The translations under genes were made by a program, and so were the position numbers. Source: Actinoplanes teichomyceticus ATCC 31121 (GTDB taxonomy: Bacteria > Actinomycetota > Actinomycetes > Mycobacteriales > Micromonosporaceae). From it: a stretch of 64,000 bases of DNA. Positions 36,257 through 44,141 of the stretch are shown here, piece by piece; position 1 is the stretch's first letter; each line of letters starts with the position of its first letter. Location of the stretch: NCBI RefSeq assembly GCF_003711105.1, contig NZ_CP023865.1, forward strand, positions 5,982,501 to 6,046,500. Reading direction: 5' to 3'. A model generated the notes under the pieces. It did not search any database, had not been told where the DNA came from, and saw only the letters and a program-made list of their open reading frames with translations.

Positions 36257-37306
36257 ATGCGTGCACGGATGGCGGACATCGCCCGTCAAGCCCAGGTCAG
36301 CGAGGCGACGGTCTCTCGCGTCATCAACGACCGCCCGGGCGTCTCCCCGGAAACCAGGCAGGCGGTCCTGACCGCCCTCGACGTGCTGGGGTACGAACGC
36401 CCCGAGCGGCTGCGCAAACGCAGCGCCGGCCTGGTCGGCCTGGTCGTGCCCGAGTTGGACAACCCCATCTTCCCGGCGTTCGCCCAGGTCATCGAGTCGA
36501 CCCTGGCCCAGTCGGGGTACACGCCGGTGCTGTGCACGCAGTCGCCCGGCGGGGTCACCGAGGACGAGTACGTGGAGATGCTGCTGGACCGCCAGGTCTC
36601 CGGCATCGTCTTCGTGTCCGGCCTGCACGCCGACACCACCGCCGACCCCGAGCGGTACCTGCGCCTGCTCGCCCGCCCGCTGCCGATCGTGCTGGTCAAC
36701 GGCCACACCAACGGCATCGACGCGCCATTCGTCTCGTGCGACGAGCAGCTCGCCGGCGAACTGGCGGTGGGCCACCTGGCATCGCTCGGGCACCGGCGGA
36801 TCGGGCTGATCTCCGGCCCCCACCGGTTCAGCCCGGTGCAGCGCAAACTCGCCGGCTACCGGGCCGCCGTGCAGCGCGAGCTGGGCACCCCGGCCTCCGA
36901 GGTGGACGATCTGGTGGAGCTGACGCTGTTCGGCGTCGAGGGCGGCGAGGTGGCCGCTGAACGCCTGCTGAACAAGGGCGCCACCGGCATCATCTGCGGC
37001 TCCGACCTGATGGCGCTGGGCGCCATCCGGGCCGCGCGCCGGCGCGGCATGAGCGTCCCGGGCGACGTGTCCGTGATCGGGTTCGACGACTCTCCGCTGA
37101 TGGCCTTCACCGACCCGCCGCTGACCACGCTGCGCCAGCCGGTCGCGGCGATGGCCGTGGCCGCCGTCCGCTCCCTGGTCGACGAGATCAACGGGCACGG
37201 CTCGCCCAGGTCGGAGTACCTTTTCCGACCCGAGCTGGTGGTCCGCAGCTCGACCGCGATGGCCCCGGCACGGCGCAAACTGACGGCCGACGCCTCAGCC
37301 GCCTGA
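36257..37306 (+). CDS. malR: LacI-family maltose regulator
   Basis: A 349-aa LacI/GalR repressor. The N-terminal helix-turn-helix reads MADIARQAQVSEATVSRVIN, with the hinge near ERPERLRKRSAG, followed by a periplasmic-binding-protein-like sensor domain. It is divergent from malE, as MalR is in Streptomyces, and is the obvious regulator of the operon. TACAGT ends 6 nt before the ATG with no Shine-Dalgarno, so the mRNA is probably leaderless. The C-terminus is Ala-rich. Confidence 0.88.
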   Translation: MRARMADIARQAQVSEATVSRVINDRPGVSPETRQAVLTALDVLGYERPERLRKRSAGLVGLVVPELDNPIFPAFAQVIESTLAQSGYTPVLCTQSPGGVTEDEYVEMLLDRQVSGIVFVSGLHADTTADPERYLRLLARPLPIVLVNGHTNGIDAPFVSCDEQLAGELAVGHLASLGHRRIGLISGPHRFSPVQRKLAGYRAAVQRELGTPASEVDDLVELTLFGVEGGEVAAERLLNKGATGIICGSDLMALGAIRAARRRGMSVPGDVSVIGFDDSPLMAFTDPPLTTLRQPVAAMAVAAVRSLVDEINGHGSPRSEYLFRPELVVRSSTAMAPARRKLTADASAA

Positions 37307-37311
37307 AGAAA

Positions 37312-37331
37312 GTTGCTGCAATTTCTTGCAC
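37312..37331. promoter_or_regulatory. MalR-like half sites after malR
   Basis: The stretch GTTGCTGCAATTTCTTGCAC begins 6 nt past the malR stop and contains TTGCTGCA and CTTGCA half sites like those of the malE promoter, in AT-rich sequence. No gene start follows it on either strand, so its role is unclear. Confidence 0.3.
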
Positions 37332-37543
37332 AATATGCCAGAGAAATTGGCACGTGCGAGCGAGAGAGCGTGTTCTCCGCCTCGTTCGGGCGGCGCGCGG
37401 CGGCCCTGGTCTAGGCCGGCCCCGGTCGAGGAGGCCGCTGGACGGCGACGCTTCCCGGCATCCTCCGCAAGGACATGCGGGCATCTTGCAACGCACGGTG
37501 AGCAACCGTCGCCGCGGTCCTCACGCTTCGCAACATCTGAGCC

Positions 37544-37603
37544 GTGACCCACGTCACCATTGTTGGCGTGAGCCACATCACAGGGCTTTTCTTAACCGGT
37601 TAA
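37544..37603. promoter_or_regulatory. Orphan regulatory cluster: two Crp-like sites and a LacI-like palindrome
   Basis: GTGACCCACGTCAC (37544-37557) and GTGAGCCACATCAC (37568-37581) are Crp-type GTGA-N6-TCAC sites with centres 24 bp apart. TTAACCGGTTAA (37592-37603) is a perfect 12-bp palindrome of the kind bound by LacI-family repressors. No coding start follows in either direction: malR ends upstream and argH ends downstream. An unannotated RNA or the promoter of a lost gene are possible. Confidence 0.5.
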
Positions 37604-37747
37604 CCCCGGTGGTGCGGTGTCCCGGTGCTTGACGGAGGGCCTTCAGCGCCTCGGGCAGTCGCCGCCGGTCGGGCAGCCGCAGCAGGATCCGGCCCGGAGA
37701 AGCTGCTCCGGGTGGACTGGCGCTCTCCCGGCACGCGAGGCGCGGCA

Positions 37748-37938
37748 GGTCCGTCCCGGGTGGAACGGCGCTCCCCGGCACGCGGACGCCCGCCGCACCC
37801 CGGCACCCGGACATGGCGGGTCCGTCCCGGATGGAACGGCGCTCCCCGGCACGCGGACGCCCGCCGCACCCCGGCACCCGGACATGGCGGGTCCGTCCCG
37901 GATGGAACGGCGCTCCCCGGCACGCGGACGCCCGCCGC
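37748..37938. repeat. 71-bp tandem repeat, about 2.7 copies
   Basis: Units start at 37748, 37819 and 37890 and are almost identical. The period is not a multiple of three, so it is unlikely to be coding. Each unit junction can form a small CGGAC/GTCCG hairpin around ATGGCGG. The array ends at the hairpin following argH. Confidence 0.9.
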
Positions 37939-37965
37939 GCCTCGGGTGTCCGGGCGCGGCGGGCG
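37929..37965. terminator. GC-only hairpin after argH
   Basis: A perfect 13-bp stem CGCCCGCCGCGCC/GGCGCGGCGGGCG, extended inside by a 3-bp CGG/CCG pair, starting 15 nt past the argH stop. It could also end a transcript arriving from the orphan regulatory cluster on the other strand. Confidence 0.7.
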
Positions 37966-37980
37966 GTCACGGCCGTGAGC

Positions 37981-39411
37981 TCAGCGGGGGACGACCTTCT
38001 CCACCGCCCACTGCCGCCACGTGTCGAGCTTGTGCTGGACGGTGGCCAGCTGGTCGGCGACCGGGCCGGGGCCGGTCGAGCCCGGCGTGGTGCGGGCCGC
38101 CAGGGCGGACGCGACCGAGAGCACCTCGCGCACCGACGGGTCCAGGTGCTCGCTGACCGCCTTCAGGTCGTCGTCGGTCAGGTCCTCCAGCTCGCACTCG
38201 CGCGCCGAGCAGAGCGCCACCAGCTTGCCGGTGATCTCGTGGGCGTCGCGGAACGGGACGCCGCGACGCACCAGCCAGTCGGCGACCTCGGTCGCCAGGG
38301 AGAAGCCGACCGGGGCCGAGGCGGCCAGCCGGTCGACCCGGACGGTCATCGTGGAGATCATCCCGGCCAGCGCCGGGAGCAGCAGCTCCAGGGTGTCGAC
38401 CGCGTCGAAGGCCGGCTCCTTGTCCTCCTGCATGTCCCGGTCGTACGTCAGCGGCAGTCCCTTGAGCATGGTCAGCACCGCGACCAGGCCGCCGATCAGC
38501 CGGCCGCTCTTGCCCCGGGCCAGCTCCGCGATGTCCGCGTTCTTCTTCTGCGGCATGATCGACGAACCGGTGGCGAAGGCGTCGTCGAGCTCCACCCAGC
38601 CGAACTCGGTGGAGGTCCACAGGACCACCTCCTCGCCGAGACGGGACAGGTGCACGCCGATCAGCCCGGTGACGAACAGGAACTCGGCGACGAAGTCCCG
38701 GTCGGCGACGGCGTCCATCGAGTTCGCCGCGGGGGCGGTGAAGCCCAGCTCCTTGGCGACCGCGGCCGGGTCGAGCGGCAGCGACGAGCCGGCCAGCGCG
38801 CCGGAGCCGAGCGGGCTGATCGCGGTACGCGTGTCCCAGTCGCGCAGCCGCTCCAGGTCCCGCAGCAGCGGCTGGACGTGGGCCAGCAGCCAGTGCCCGA
38901 AGCTGACCGGCTGCGCGTGCTGCACATGGGTCATGCCGGGCGCCGGGGTGCCGACGTTGCGGGCCGCCTGCTCGGTCAGCGCGTCGGCCAGCTCGATCAG
39001 CGCGACGGCCACCCCGCGGGCGTGGTCGCGCAGGTAGAGCCGCAGGTCGGTGGCGACCTGGTCGTTGCGGGACCGTCCGGCGCGCAGCTTGCCGCCGAGC
39101 GCGCCGAGGCGCTCCAGCAGCCCGCGCTCCAGGGCGGTGTGCACGTCCTCGTCCTCCACGGTGGGACGGAACTCGCCGGTGGCGCAGGCCGACTCCAGGT
39201 CGTCCAGCGCGGCCAGCATCCGGCCCAGCTCGTCCGCGTCGAGCAGGCCCGCGTTCGCCAGCACGCGGGCGTGCGCGCGGGAGGCGAGCAGGTCGTACGG
39301 CGCGAGACGCCAGTCGAACTGGACGCTGACGCTCAACCGGGCCAGGGCCTCCGCCGGGCCACCGGCGAATCGCGCACCCCAGAGCCGGGTCGGCTCGTCA
39401 CTCTCCGGCAC
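37981..39411 (-). CDS. argH: Argininosuccinate lyase
   Basis: A 476-aa enzyme of the fumarase/aspartase superfamily that splits argininosuccinate into arginine and fumarate, the last step of arginine synthesis. The family signature GSSIMPQKKNAD is present, with AGRSRNDQVATDLRL and MTHVQHAQPVSFGH nearby. The start is GTG at 39411, preceded by AGGAG. The gene is separated from argG by dapE and a monooxygenase/TetR cassette, and it is divergent from dapE across a 141-bp gap holding a candidate ARG box. Confidence 0.95.
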   Translation of the reverse strand: MPESDEPTRLWGARFAGGPAEALARLSVSVQFDWRLAPYDLLASRAHARVLANAGLLDADELGRMLAALDDLESACATGEFRPTVEDEDVHTALERGLLERLGALGGKLRAGRSRNDQVATDLRLYLRDHARGVAVALIELADALTEQAARNVGTPAPGMTHVQHAQPVSFGHWLLAHVQPLLRDLERLRDWDTRTAISPLGSGALAGSSLPLDPAAVAKELGFTAPAANSMDAVADRDFVAEFLFVTGLIGVHLSRLGEEVVLWTSTEFGWVELDDAFATGSSIMPQKKNADIAELARGKSGRLIGGLVAVLTMLKGLPLTYDRDMQEDKEPAFDAVDTLELLLPALAGMISTMTVRVDRLAASAPVGFSLATEVADWLVRRGVPFRDAHEITGKLVALCSARECELEDLTDDDLKAVSEHLDPSVREVLSVASALAARTTPGSTGPGPVADQLATVQHKLDTWRQWAVEKVVPR

Positions 39412-39517
39412 ACCTTCTCCTCGGTCGTTCACTCTGCGCTGCCTTCCTGACCCTATCGTCGCGACGGGAGCATCGAGGTGTCCCCCGGGGCCGTCGCGCC
39501 TGCCGGGACGGCCGTAC

Positions 39518-39529
39518 GCATAAAAATGC
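39518..39529. promoter_or_regulatory. Candidate ARG box between argH and dapE
   Basis: GCATAAAAATGC is a perfect GCAT-N4-ATGC dyad, the spacing of ArgR operators. The only other copy noticed is just upstream of argC. It covers the expected -35 area of the dapE promoter and lies upstream of argH. Confidence 0.6.
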
Positions 39530-39552
39530 TTTGGTTCTGATAATCTTACAGC

Positions 39553-40611
39553 ATGGCCTATCTCGATCTCACCGGCGACGTGGTCGCCCTCACCCGCACG
39601 ATCTGTGACATCCCGTCGGTCAGCGGCGACGAGAAGCAACTGGCGGACGCCGTGGAGGAAGCGCTGCGCGGGTTCGGTCACCTGGAGGTGCTGCGCGACG
39701 GCGACGCCGTGGTCGCCCGGACCGCCCTCGCCCGGCCCACCCGCGTGGTGCTCGCCGGCCACCTGGACACGGTGCCGATCGCGGACAACCTGCCGGTGAT
39801 CGAGGACGGCGACGTGCTGCGCGGCCGGGGCACGGTGGACATGAAGGCGGGTGTGGCGGTCATGCTGCACCTCGCCGCGACGCTGACCGCCCCGCGCTAC
39901 GACGTCACCTACGTCTTCTACGACCACGAGGAGGTCGCGGCCAAGCTCAACGGCCTCGGCCGGCTGGTGCGCAACCATCCGGCATGGCTGGCCGGCGACT
40001 TCGCCATCCTCGGTGAACCGTCCGACGGCACCGTCGAGGGCGGCTGTCAGGGCACCATGCGCGTGAAGATCACCGTGCCCGGGGTGGCGGCGCACGCCGC
40101 CCGCTCGTGGCGGGGCAGCAACGCCATCCACAGCGCCGGCGCCGTCCTCGACGTGCTGCGCGCCTACCAGCCGCGGCAGCCGGTGGTCGACGGCCTGCAG
40201 TACCGGGAGGGCCTGAACGCGGTCAAGATCGAGGGCGGCATCGCCGGGAACGTGATCCCCGACCTGTGCACCGTCTTCGTCAACTACCGCTTCGCCCCGG
40301 ACCGGGACGTCGCGGCCGCCGAGGCCCACCTGCGCGAGGTCTTCGCCGGCTTCGAGCTGGAGGTCACCGACTCGGCGCCGGGCGCCCGCCCGGGCCTGGA
40401 CCGGCCGGCCGCCAAGGAGTTCGTCGACCTGGTCGGCCGGGCGCCGCAGGCCAAGCTGGGCTGGACGGACGTGTCACGCTTCGCGGGCCTGGGCATTCCC
40501 GCGGTCAACTACGGCCCCGGGGACCCGCTGCTGGCGCACACCGACGGGGAGTTCGTGCCGGTACCGGAGATCCGGACCGCGCTGCACAACCTGACCACCT
40601 GGCTCAGCTGA
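39553..40611 (+). CDS. dapE: Succinyl-diaminopimelate desuccinylase
   Basis: A 352-aa M20-family zinc hydrolase of the lysine/diaminopimelate pathway. Metal ligands are in [12 protein letters not shown] (His, Asp) and [14 protein letters not shown] (the catalytic and metal glutamates), plus [18 protein letters not shown]. The sequence matches actinobacterial DapE rather than ArgE; ArgE is not needed here because ArgJ recycles acetyl groups. TAATCT at 39541-39546 ends 6 nt before the ATG with no Shine-Dalgarno, so the mRNA is probably leaderless. Confidence 0.9.
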   Translation: MAYLDLTGDVVALTRTICDIPSVSGDEKQLADAVEEALRGFGHLEVLRDGDAVVARTALARPTRVVLAGHLDTVPIADNLPVIEDGDVLRGRGTVDMKAGVAVMLHLAATLTAPRYDVTYVFYDHEEVAAKLNGLGRLVRNHPAWLAGDFAILGEPSDGTVEGGCQGTMRVKITVPGVAAHAARSWRGSNAIHSAGAVLDVLRAYQPRQPVVDGLQYREGLNAVKIEGGIAGNVIPDLCTVFVNYRFAPDRDVAAAEAHLREVFAGFELEVTDSAPGARPGLDRPAAKEFVDLVGRAPQAKLGWTDVSRFAGLGIPAVNYGPGDPLLAHTDGEFVPVPEIRTALHNLTTWLS

Positions 40612-40616
40612 GAGAG

Positions 40617-40787
40617 ATGGAGCAGGCCCGCGCGGTTGCCGCACCGGTGCCGGAGACCCCGGGACGCGCGGAGCCGGCAACGATCAAGGCCGATCTGCGG
40701 CGATTGGCGAGCGAGTTGCGCCGGGCGCCACGTAACCCTGTGGTGCGCGACCTCATCCCGCGACCGGCGGACGCACTGCGAGGCTGA
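40617..40787 (+). CDS. Possible small protein downstream of dapE
   Basis: A 56-codon frame starting 5 nt after the dapE stop, with GAGAG just upstream of the ATG. The product is charged, with a basic amphipathic stretch (DLRRLASELRRAPRNP) and no recognised family. Codon bias is mixed. Tight spacing suggests cotranscription with dapE, and a strong hairpin follows. Confidence 0.4.
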   Translation: MEQARAVAAPVPETPGRAEPATIKADLRRLASELRRAPRNPVVRDLIPRPADALRG

Positions 40788-40810
40788 GGCACGGCCTGAC
40801 GTGCCGGATC

Positions 40811-40841
40811 GGCCCGGTCGCGGGGCGTACGCGACCGGGCC
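40811..40841. terminator. Bidirectional GC hairpin after dapE and the monooxygenase gene
   Basis: A perfect 11-bp stem GGCCCGGTCGC/GCGACCGGGCC with a 9-nt loop, between the plus-strand small frame (ends 40787) and the minus-strand monooxygenase stop (40856). Confidence 0.7.
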
Positions 40842-40855
40842 GCGACGTCCGCGCC

Positions 40856-42151
40856 CTACTCGGCCGGCTGCCCGGCGATCCGGGCGCCGCCGCCCGGCGG
40901 GTGGGCGAGGTGACCGTCCGGCCGCACCAGTCCCACCTCGGTCTCGACGTGCCGGCCGCCGCGTAGCCGCTGGAAGAGTGTGGTGCCGTCGGGGAACGAC
41001 AGGTTGCCCACCCGCCGGCCGGTCGGATAGGTGACGTCCAGCCCGGACAGGCGCTCCGCCAGCTGCCGCGACATGTCCGGCGCGGTCGTGATCAGCCCGC
41101 TCAGCAGCGCCCGCAGCGCCTGCCCCTCCGGCGTGTACGCGGTCATCAGGGCGGTCTGCGCCCGGGTGTGCGCCAGCAACGCCGCGCCGACCGGGTGGCG
41201 CTCCTCGTGGTAGGTGTCCAGCAGCGCGTCGCCGGCCCGGCCGGTGAGCACCGCGGCGAGTTTCCAGCCGAGGTTGTGCGCGTCCTGGATGCCGACGTTC
41301 ATCCCCACCCCGCCGGTCGGGAAGTGCTGGTGCGCGGCGTCGCCGGCGAGCAGCACCCGGCCCCGGCGGTAGGTGGCGGCCTGCCGGGTGGCGTTGCCGA
41401 ACCGGGAGAGCCAGATCGGATCGCGCATCCCGAAGTCCGTGCCGGCGATGCGGCGCACGGTGGCGCGCAGCTCGTCGAGGGTCAGCTCGCCGGGCCACTG
41501 CGGCCGGGCGGTGGACGGATCCGCGCCGACGAGCCGGGAGACCCCTGCGCCCAGCGGCACGACCATCAGGCCACCCCGCGGACCGGCGATGGTGGCGACG
41601 CCACCCTCCGGCGGGGCGTCGAGCACGACGTCACCGAGCCAGCCCCAGGTGGTGGCGCCGGTGCCGGGGAAGGCGATGCCGGCCGCCGCCCGGACGGTGC
41701 TGCGGACGCCGTCGCAGCCGGCCACGTACCGGGCCGCCACCACCTCTCCGCTCTCCAGCACCACACCGTGCCCGGCCAGACCGGTGACCCGGCAGCCCCG
41801 GCGGATGGTCGCTCCGAGCTGCCGGGCGCGCGCTTCGAGCAGTTCCTCGGTGCGCGCCTGGGGCAGCGCGAGCGTGTACGGGTACGGCGTGTCCAGCGCC
41901 GCGAAATCCATCCGGTCGGGCAGCCCGCCGAAGTGGCCGTCCGGGATCCGCACGCCCTCGGCCAGGAACGGCTCCACCACGCCACGGGTGTCCAGGATCT
42001 CGATGGTGCGCGGGTGGATGGTCAACGCCTTGGAGTTCGGGTCCCGCTCGGCGCGCGCCTCCAACACGGTGACGGTGGCCCCACCCAGCCGCAGTTCGCC
42101 GGCGAGCCAGAGCCCGGTGGGGCCCGCGCCCACGATCACGACATCGCCCAT
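40856..42151 (-). CDS. FAD-dependent aromatic hydroxylase (PheA/TfdB type)
   Basis: A 431-aa flavoprotein monooxygenase. The FAD dinucleotide fold VVIVGAGPTGLWLAGELRLGG starts at residue 4, the FAD/NADPH dual motif CDGVRSTVR is mid-protein and GRVLLAGDAAHQHFPTGGVGMN binds the FAD ribityl. Relatives include rifampicin- and tetracycline-modifying monooxygenases and polyketide hydroxylases. It lacks the thioredoxin-like C-terminal domain of larger members, and its last residues coincide with a repeat shared with argG. A TetR-class repressor is divergent, with matching operators between them. AGGGAGG precedes the ATG. An antibiotic-inactivating role is inference. Confidence 0.85.
   Translation of the reverse strand: MGDVVIVGAGPTGLWLAGELRLGGATVTVLEARAERDPNSKALTIHPRTIEILDTRGVVEPFLAEGVRIPDGHFGGLPDRMDFAALDTPYPYTLALPQARTEELLEARARQLGATIRRGCRVTGLAGHGVVLESGEVVAARYVAGCDGVRSTVRAAAGIAFPGTGATTWGWLGDVVLDAPPEGGVATIAGPRGGLMVVPLGAGVSRLVGADPSTARPQWPGELTLDELRATVRRIAGTDFGMRDPIWLSRFGNATRQAATYRRGRVLLAGDAAHQHFPTGGVGMNVGIQDAHNLGWKLAAVLTGRAGDALLDTYHEERHPVGAALLAHTRAQTALMTAYTPEGQALRALLSGLITTAPDMSRQLAERLSGLDVTYPTGRRVGNLSFPDGTTLFQRLRGGRHVETEVGLVRPDGHLAHPPGGGARIAGQPAE
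40861..40886. repeat. 26-bp direct repeat, left copy
   Basis: The 26 bases here recur exactly at 42902-42927. This copy encodes the C-terminal ARIAGQPA of the monooxygenase; the other encodes ARIAGQPA at the end of ArgG. The copies are 2,041 bp apart and lie at opposite ends of the monooxygenase/tetR pair. Confidence 0.9.
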
Positions 42152-42162
42152 GCCTACCTCCC

Positions 42163-42177
42163 TTGGTCACTGACCAA
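42163..42177. promoter_or_regulatory. TetR operator O1
   Basis: TTGGTCACTGACCAA is a perfect 7+1+7 palindrome 11 nt upstream of the monooxygenase start. Its centre is 34 bp from the second copy, about three helical turns. Confidence 0.85.
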
Positions 42178-42196
42178 CAATGTGAGTCGAGTACAC

Positions 42197-42211
42197 TTGG
42201 TCAGTGACCAA
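42197..42211. promoter_or_regulatory. TetR operator O2
   Basis: TTGGTCAGTGACCAA is the same palindrome as O1 with a different central base. It overlaps the last base of the TACACT -10 (42192-42197), the likely transcription start and the tetR GTG start itself, so binding would shut off the repressor gene too. Confidence 0.85.
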
Positions 42212-42815
42212 GAGTCAAGGGGATGCCAAGAATCCCGGGGATGCCGGGCGCCAAGGGGATGTGGTGCGGGCCGCGCTGGCGGTGCTCGACGAGCAGGGTG
42301 CGGCCGCCGTCTCGATGCGAGCCATCGCCGAGCGCCTCGGCGTACGGATGAACACGGTGCTCTGGCACACCAAGAGCCGGTCCCGGCTGGGCGAGCTGAT
42401 GGCCGACGCGATCATCGGCGGCGTCCGGCTCGACGGCCTGCCGGAGCACTGGCGGGAGCGGGCCGCCGAGATCATGCGGCGGTACCGGGGGGCCCTGCTT
42501 GCCCATCGCGACGGCGCGGCCGTGGTGGCCGGCACGTACGCCGCCGAGCCGGCCACCCTGGACGTCGCGGAGGCGCTGATCGGCGCGCTGCTCGACGGGG
42601 GCCTGCCGGAGCGGGAGGCGGTGTGGACGTGCTGGAGCCTGGTCTACTTCACGCTCGGCCTGACCCAGGAGGAGCAGGCCGCACCCGCCCGCTTCACCGG
42701 CGAGCCGGAGGTCGGCGAGCGGCCCGCGCTGCGGCGGGTGCTGCCGCACCTGACCGCGGCGTCGTTCGGCGAACGCTTCGAGCACGGCCTCGCGCGGCTG
42801 CTGGGCAGCCCGTGA
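42204..42815 (+). CDS. TetR-family repressor with TetR-class C-terminal domain
   Basis: A 203-aa regulator. The helix-turn-helix is AVSMRAIAERLGVRMNTVLWHTKSRSRL, and the C-terminal half has the drug-binding TetR_C arrangement: YRGALLAHRDGAAVVAGTYAAEPATLDVAEAL resembles tetracycline repressors, as does SLVYFTLGLTQEEQA. It is divergent from the monooxygenase and overlapped by operator O2. The GTG start lies 6 nt after TACACT, a leaderless layout. It probably senses the monooxygenase substrate. Confidence 0.88.
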   Translation: MTKSQGDAKNPGDAGRQGDVVRAALAVLDEQGAAAVSMRAIAERLGVRMNTVLWHTKSRSRLGELMADAIIGGVRLDGLPEHWRERAAEIMRRYRGALLAHRDGAAVVAGTYAAEPATLDVAEALIGALLDGGLPEREAVWTCWSLVYFTLGLTQEEQAAPARFTGEPEVGERPALRRVLPHLTAASFGERFEHGLARLLGSP

Positions 42816-42848
42816 GACACCGGCGTGAGATCGCGCCGGGAACGGCGA

Positions 42849-42878
42849 GGCGCGCGCACCGCGTGTGGTGCGCGCGCC
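42849..42878. terminator. Bidirectional GC hairpin between tetR and argG
   Basis: A perfect 12-bp stem GGCGCGCGCACC/GGTGCGCGCGCC with a 6-nt loop, between the tetR stop (42815) and the argG stop (42894). Confidence 0.7.
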
Positions 42879-42893
42879 CGGCTCCGGTGCGGA

Positions 42894-44141
42894 CTACCCG
42901 GCGGCCGGCTGCCCGGCGATCCGGGCGATGCTGCCCGGCATGGCGTACATGTGCGCGAACGCCCGTGCCTGCTCGCCGGTCCACGCCGACGAGCCGTGCC
43001 CGTAGACGACGCCCTGCCGGGTCGCCGCGTCCAGCAGGCTGTACGGGCTCTTGCTGCCCAGCGGCACGATGTTGCCCTTGTGCAGCAGCACCCGCACGGT
43101 GCCGGTGACCCGGGTCTGGCTGGAGTCCAGGAACGCCCGGAAGTCGTCCATGATCGGGTCGAAGTACACGGCCTCGTGCAGCAGGTCGCCGTACGTGTTG
43201 CCGAGCGTCGCCTTGGTCGCCTGCTGCCGGTTGGACAGCACCAGCTTCTCCAGCTCACGGTGCGCCGCGATGAGGATCAGCATGCCGGGCGCCTCGAAGC
43301 CGACCCGGGCCAGGTTGCCGACCATGGTGGAGCCCATGTGGATGCCGCGACCGACGCCGTGCTCGCCGCCGAGCACGTTGAGCGCCTGCAGGATGGCGTA
43401 GTTCGGCGCGCCCGGGCCGGTGCCCTCGATCGGCTCGCCGCCGGCCGTGGTGGCCGAGACGACCTCACCCTTCTCGAACGTCAGCAGCAGCTCGACGCCC
43501 TGGGCCGGGGCCGCGTCGATCGACCTGGTGTAGGTCCAGGCGTCCTCGGGGAGGTACTCCCAGCTGCCGTAGGTCTCCTCGCCACCGATCGAGGTGCCGA
43601 TCAGCCCCTCGTTGATCGAGTACTTCTTGACCTTCTCGCTGACCTGATAGCCGCGGCTGCGCAGGTACTCGGTCTCCTCCTCGCGGGTGAGCCGCTCGTC
43701 GCGGATCGGGGTGACGATCTCCAGCTGCGGGGCGAGGGCGCGGATCACCGCGTCGTACCGCACGTGGTCGGCGCCGGCGCCGGTCGAGCCGTGCGCCACC
43801 GCGTCCGCGCCGACCGCCAGCGCCACCTCGACGACCTTCTCCGCCTGGATCAGCCGCTCCGCGCCGACGCACGACGGGTAGGCGCCGTTGCGCAGGTAGT
43901 TCGCCTTGATCGCGTAGGTGACCACCCGGTCGTAGAGCTCGGCGCGCGCGTCGACGACGTGGTGCTCGACGGCGCCCAGCTCCTCGGCGCGGGCCTTGAC
44001 CGCCTCGCCCTCCCCGCTGTGCAGGCCGCCGGTGTCGATGTTCGCGGTGACCACGTCCCAGCCCTTCTCCCGGAAGGCGACGAGGGCGTACGAGGTGTCC
44101 AGCCCGCCGGAGAAGGCGAGAACGATCTTGCGCTTGGTCAT
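42894..44141 (-). CDS. argG: Argininosuccinate synthase
   Basis: A 415-aa ATP-dependent enzyme joining citrulline and aspartate. The PP-loop AFSGGLDTSYALVAF begins at residue 9, and substrate-binding blocks GSTGAGADHVRYD and NRQQATKATLGNTYGDLLHEAVYFDP are present. Its ATG overlaps the stop of the preceding unknown gene by 4 nt, placing it last in the arg chain. The C-terminal residues ARIAGQPA are encoded by a 26-bp repeat that recurs at the far end of the monooxygenase cassette. Confidence 0.93.
   Translation of the reverse strand: MTKRKIVLAFSGGLDTSYALVAFREKGWDVVTANIDTGGLHSGEGEAVKARAEELGAVEHHVVDARAELYDRVVTYAIKANYLRNGAYPSCVGAERLIQAEKVVEVALAVGADAVAHGSTGAGADHVRYDAVIRALAPQLEIVTPIRDERLTREEETEYLRSRGYQVSEKVKKYSINEGLIGTSIGGEETYGSWEYLPEDAWTYTRSIDAAPAQGVELLLTFEKGEVVSATTAGGEPIEGTGPGAPNYAILQALNVLGGEHGVGRGIHMGSTMVGNLARVGFEAPGMLILIAAHRELEKLVLSNRQQATKATLGNTYGDLLHEAVYFDPIMDDFRAFLDSSQTRVTGTVRVLLHKGNIVPLGSKSPYSLLDAATRQGVVYGHGSSAWTGEQARAFAHMYAMPGSIARIAGQPAAG
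42902..42927. repeat. 26-bp direct repeat, right copy (argG 3' end)
   Basis: Identical to 40861-40886. It forms the coding 3' end of argG and marks the right side of the region holding the monooxygenase/TetR cassette. Confidence 0.9.

Noticed and set aside
37981..40329. A 782-residue reading that extends ArgH upstream across dapE
   Set aside because: The extension overlaps dapE antisense; the GTG at 39411 with AGGAG gives a normal-length ArgH.
40856..42927. The monooxygenase/TetR pair as a transposon
   Set aside because: There is no transposase, no terminal inverted repeat and no short target duplication; the 26-bp repeats are coding ends, so recombination is the better description.
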